Shown here: piece after piece, positions 61,035 through 64,000 of the stretch
Layout: each line of letters starts with the position of its first letter
Numbering within the stretch: position 1 is the stretch's first letter
Assembly: GCA_964035775.1 (NCBI GenBank)
Contig: OZ038318.1
Coordinates: forward strand, 10,688,979 to 10,752,978
Origin: Osedax frankpressi
Taxonomy: Eukaryota > Annelida > Polychaeta > Sabellida > Siboglinidae
DNA: 64,000 nucleotides
Direction: 5' to 3'
Position numbers and translations under genes: made by a program
Notes under the pieces: generated by a model
What the model was told of the DNA's origin: nothing
The model's input: only the letters and a program-made list of their open reading frames with translations
Databases searched by the model: none

Positions 61035-64000
61035 CTATGTCGCTCGCATGTAGTGTCTATATGCTCGTACACCACCTTCCAACGTTCGAATCGTGATTAA
61101 TTCTTTTACCGATGCTGACATTCCGAGGCTATTCAGGAGCGCATCGGACCGAGGGGCGAGTTGCCCACGCCAGTCTAGTATGAGCGCTCCGAATTTAACC
61201 TCAGAAGCACCGGTTATATTAATCACGAATTCGCGGACGAGAGGTATGTCATACTTATGAGTTTTCTGATCAAACCTCTCATCCATGACTGATGGGTCAG
61301 TGGTAATTTGCGTATCGACGACTACTGCTAAGCCGTCACGACAAGTGATAAGATCTGGTTTAAGAATACCAGTCGGCGTTCTAATATGAGGTTCTAGGAA
61401 ACACGTATAACGTTTGTTTTCCAACGAACTCGCTAGCATCGCCGTCACTTTGTCATGACGTCTTACCCTGGCAACGTGTGTCTGCGGGCACCTCTGCAGA
61501 ATATGTGTCATTGTGGTATTCGGGTACCCGCAAAACGCGCACTGAGTATTTATTTCCGGATAGGCGCGTCTGGCCCTGGCTGGACAAGGGAGGATATTAT
61601 GTCTCAATTTGAATACATTGATGTAATCGTGTGCGTTAATCAGACGATTACATCTTATCCAACCGTTTAGTTTATTACCAGGCACCAAAACACGCCCATC
61701 GACACTCTGTACTAGTTGCTCATTTAGGGAAGCGCGCACTTCGGATGTACTACGCAGAGGAACACCGTCTTTAGAAGGTGGTACCGACCAACCTAGTCTA
61801 TCTCGACTACCTAATATTTCTACCAGGGGATCGTCACCACCGAGGATTTTTGCCATTCTCTGGCTCCTGATGACCGGTATGGTCAGAGCCAGAACGGGGA
61901 TAGCGAGACCTCCGGAGTCGGTGGATGCATGAAATACCCCCAGCGATGTGTCTTTTGGTAGTCGAAGCCATCTACGGACATACCGGCGTGTTGCTTTGTC
62001 TAGAGACTGGAGACCTCGTTTGGTAGGGCCAGAAAAGTTGAGCATGTGCATACTTGCGGGGATGAGGTAATCCCTGCACAGCTCAACTTTTTGGTGAGGC
62101 TTTAGCGGGGCCCGATCTAATTTAGCAAGATTATTGTTAAAATTACAATAGATCGGACCATTATTTGGCTTAAGTATTCCAGTCTCTATTCCCAGATACT
62201 TGTATGTATCGAGGACCTGCAACGCGCCGATATTCTCCAGACCAATGTTGAGGAAGGGTCTACTTTCGCATGCCCACACCCCGCGTTTTTGGTTTACGAC
62301 AATATTGAGTGTTTTACATTTAGAAGGATTAACCGAGAGGCCACATTGCTTGAAACGTGCGGACAATAAATTTACTTGCCTTTGTAACCCCTCGGTTGTA
62401 TCTGAAAACACTACAATATCATCGGCAAATGCAAGGTGTGAGACTTTAGCGAGACCGATGTTAATTGCATCCTCCTCAACCAAACAATCGACACAGTAAT
62501 CCATCACGGAATTAAAAAGGATAGGAGACAAAGGGTCTCCCTGCTTCACCCCACGGCATATACGAATGGGATTGGATTTTTTCTGGTCTATTTTTATATT
62601 TATTATATTATTATTGTATAAATTATTAATATATTTTAGAATTTTTGTAGGAGTGTTAACTCGACGAGCTAAGGCGCTGATAGCGTGATGTGATACCGAA
62701 TCAAATGCCTTAGACACGTCGAGAAAACAGAGTTTTAATGATTTACATTCTTGTTTATGTTTTTTTATTATAGAATTTAATAGGTAGAGGTTTTCGCATA
62801 TGCCGTCGCGTTTGGCGAAGGCCTTCTGCCTTGGTCCCAATTTTATAACCCGTGATATTCTACTGGCCAAAAGTCTGTGAAATAGCCTGGATACCATAGA
62901 CGCTAGCGTTATAGGCCGATACTGATTAGGAGATGTGCTTAACTTACATTTAGGTATTAGAGTTGTCGTTCCAACTTTAAATGCGGAAGGGCATATACCG
63001 GTTAGTATATAGAGGTTAAACCTCATCGCAAGGCGATGTATACCGATGGATACAAGGTCCGATTTCCGAATATGGTCAGGTCCAGGGGCTCCATCATTAA
63101 GGGACTTCAGAGAAGTTGCGACCTCTTCTATTGTTATCGGCGGCGTAGAAGTGTCATTATCACTGAAGGTTGGACCGGTGAAGGGTATAGATTTAGTTTC
63201 AAATAAATCCTTCCAATATGGGTATTGGCTATCGAGGGGAAGCTGATTGGGGGGTTCTTGGAGAGATGTACTATTCAGTATTTTGCCCATAAGGTTTGCC
63301 TTGGATTTTTTCCAAAGTTGTTGAGCTTTCGCATATTCTGCGATACGAGCGGAGCGTCTCTCTTGCCTGGCCGTCTTATATAATGTACGCCTACCATTCG
63401 GGAGCGTTTTTTCTGTTCGACCGATGTATCGTTGATTGGTCTTATTTTTAGCGAGTTGCTTGTTGGTCGATTGATGAATATTTGGTCTATTGTTCTCGGC
63501 GAGTCTTGAATTAACAATAGACCCATTGTTCATAATAGTATTATAGCACATCGTAGGCGTACGAGTTTCGGTTGTTATAGGTCGATCAGTAGATATAGTG
63601 GATAGTGTTTGCATTTGTTTTCTATGTATTTTAATTTTATCTATATTGGTTAACATATAATCATAGTCTCTATCGATATCATTTTGGGATATACTAGAGG
63701 AGATAACTAAATTCTCATAACTAATTTCATGTAGGGAAATATTCTTTGTATTATTTATTTCTAGAATATAATCTATAATATTGTTTTGCTCTAAATTGTT
63801 TAATTGGATAAATGTGGGTGCATTAATATTTAGTGGGGAATGTGATGGAGATGGGGAAGATGGCGGGGTATTGGATATAGTAGGGGTGAATGCTATATTA
63901 TCTGGTTGGGGAGCGAGAGAGTTCTTGAGCTGAGTAACAAGATTCTTGTAATCAGCTGTACGACGATGGCTCTTAATTGCATCATATGTACGATTTTTAA
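61035..64000 (-). CDS. R2-superfamily non-LTR retrotransposon ORF: reverse transcriptase plus restriction-like endonuclease, N-terminus outside window
   Basis: At least 987 codons, open to the right edge with no internal stop. The ATG at 63656 is not the true start, because the frame upstream to 63998 is coding-like. In order: a basic AIKSHRRTADYKNLV segment (near 63983-63939) like that following the Myb region of R2 proteins; a Ser/Pro-rich linker; RT blocks including QYRPITLASMVSRLF, motif A LDVSKAFD (62723-62700), GVKQGDPLSPILF and the catalytic FADD (62429-62418); a CCHC knuckle CX2CX8HX4C (61541-61488); then EPHIRTPTGILKPD with the endonuclease PD-X12-D residues (61361-61314). This order is that of R2-type elements, which nick DNA and reverse-transcribe on the target. 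All visible catalytic residues are present, so the copy looks recent. The N-terminal zinc fingers should lie beyond 64000. Confidence 0.93.
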   Translation of the reverse strand, partial: KNRTYDAIKSHRRTADYKNLVTQLKNSLAPQPDNIAFTPTISNTPPSSPSPSHSPLNINAPTFIQLNNLEQNNIIDYILEINNTKNISLHEISYENLVISSSISQNDIDRDYDYMLTNIDKIKIHRKQMQTLSTISTDRPITTETRTPTMCYNTIMNNGSIVNSRLAENNRPNIHQSTNKQLAKNKTNQRYIGRTEKTLPNGRRTLYKTARQERRSARIAEYAKAQQLWKKSKANLMGKILNSTSLQEPPNQLPLDSQYPYWKDLFETKSIPFTGPTFSDNDTSTPPITIEEVATSLKSLNDGAPGPDHIRKSDLVSIGIHRLAMRFNLYILTGICPSAFKVGTTTLIPKCKLSTSPNQYRPITLASMVSRLFHRLLASRISRVIKLGPRQKAFAKRDGICENLYLLNSIIKKHKQECKSLKLCFLDVSKAFDSVSHHAISALARRVNTPTKILKYINNLYNNNIINIKIDQKKSNPIRICRGVKQGDPLSPILFNSVMDYCVDCLVEEDAINIGLAKVSHLAFADDIVVFSDTTEGLQRQVNLLSARFKQCGLSVNPSKCKTLNIVVNQKRGVWACESRPFLNIGLENIGALQVLDTYKYLGIETGILKPNNGPIYCNFNNNLAKLDRAPLKPHQKVELCRDYLIPASMHMLNFSGPTKRGLQSLDKATRRYVRRWLRLPKDTSLGVFHASTDSGGLAIPVLALTIPVIRSQRMAKILGGDDPLVEILGSRDRLGWSVPPSKDGVPLRSTSEVRASLNEQLVQSVDGRVLVPGNKLNGWIRCNRLINAHDYINVFKLRHNILPCPARARRAYPEINTQCAFCGYPNTTMTHILQRCPQTHVARVRRHDKVTAMLASSLENKRYTCFLEPHIRTPTGILKPDLITCRDGLAVVVDTQITTDPSVMDERFDQKTHKYDIPLVREFVINITGASEVKFGALILDWRGQLAPRSDALLNSLGMSASVKELITIRTLEGGVRAYRHYMRAT

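Noticed and set aside
61455-63246. + strand open frames within the LINE ORF (61455, 62200, 63046) and the second - frame at 63275-63526
   Set aside because: Shadows of the continuous 987-codon RT frame.

Overview
This is a nuclear segment of a very AT-rich animal genome, probably an invertebrate. It has GT-AG introns, TATA boxes, LINE retrotransposons with animal-type architecture, and tandem repeats over well over half of its length. No rRNA, tRNA, CRISPR array or prokaryotic operon was seen. The two LINE families are an R2-superfamily element with an open frame running off the right edge, and a worn CR1/L2-like 3' end. The species cannot be named from this window.

Layout: 1-468 is a 9-bp minisatellite cut by the left edge. 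514-4709 is AT-rich DNA with no convincing gene. 4710-11009 holds gene 1 on the + strand: TATA box, short first exon, a 3.5-kb intron filled by a 21-bp minisatellite that begins exactly at the 5' splice site, then two large exons whose base composition stands out sharply from their surroundings. The predicted product is about 730 residues, has one membrane helix, and is otherwise disordered, charged and of unknown family. 11872-43690 is one continuous 46-bp satellite array of about 32 kb with nested higher-order repeats, including a nearly exact tandem copy of a block of about 5.03 kb.

47802-52434 carries gene 2 on the - strand. Its exons are too short to appear as long open frames. I assembled eight exons whose splice phases all agree (1,161 nt, 386 residues); a perfect (AC)n tract of 350 bp lies in its last intron. 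The product is cysteine-bearing and unrecognised. Upstream lie a CR1-like LINE fragment arranged as an inverted repeat and a 0.7-kb (ACT)n tract.

The block from about 40.4 kb to 54.3 kb (satellite end, unique flank, gene 2, LINE fragment, ACT tract) is tandemly duplicated at 54.3-60.7 kb. The second copy lost 6,233 bp through a 4-bp microhomology junction, which cuts inside exon 3 of gene 2 and removes its 3' exons and the AC tract. Next to the second ACT tract, in the opposite orientation, sits the R2-superfamily LINE (60681-64000), with intact RT, CCHC and restriction-like endonuclease motifs and no 28S rRNA sequence at its 3' end.

The exon models are my own reading of splice signals and phase. 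They are inference until transcripts are mapped.
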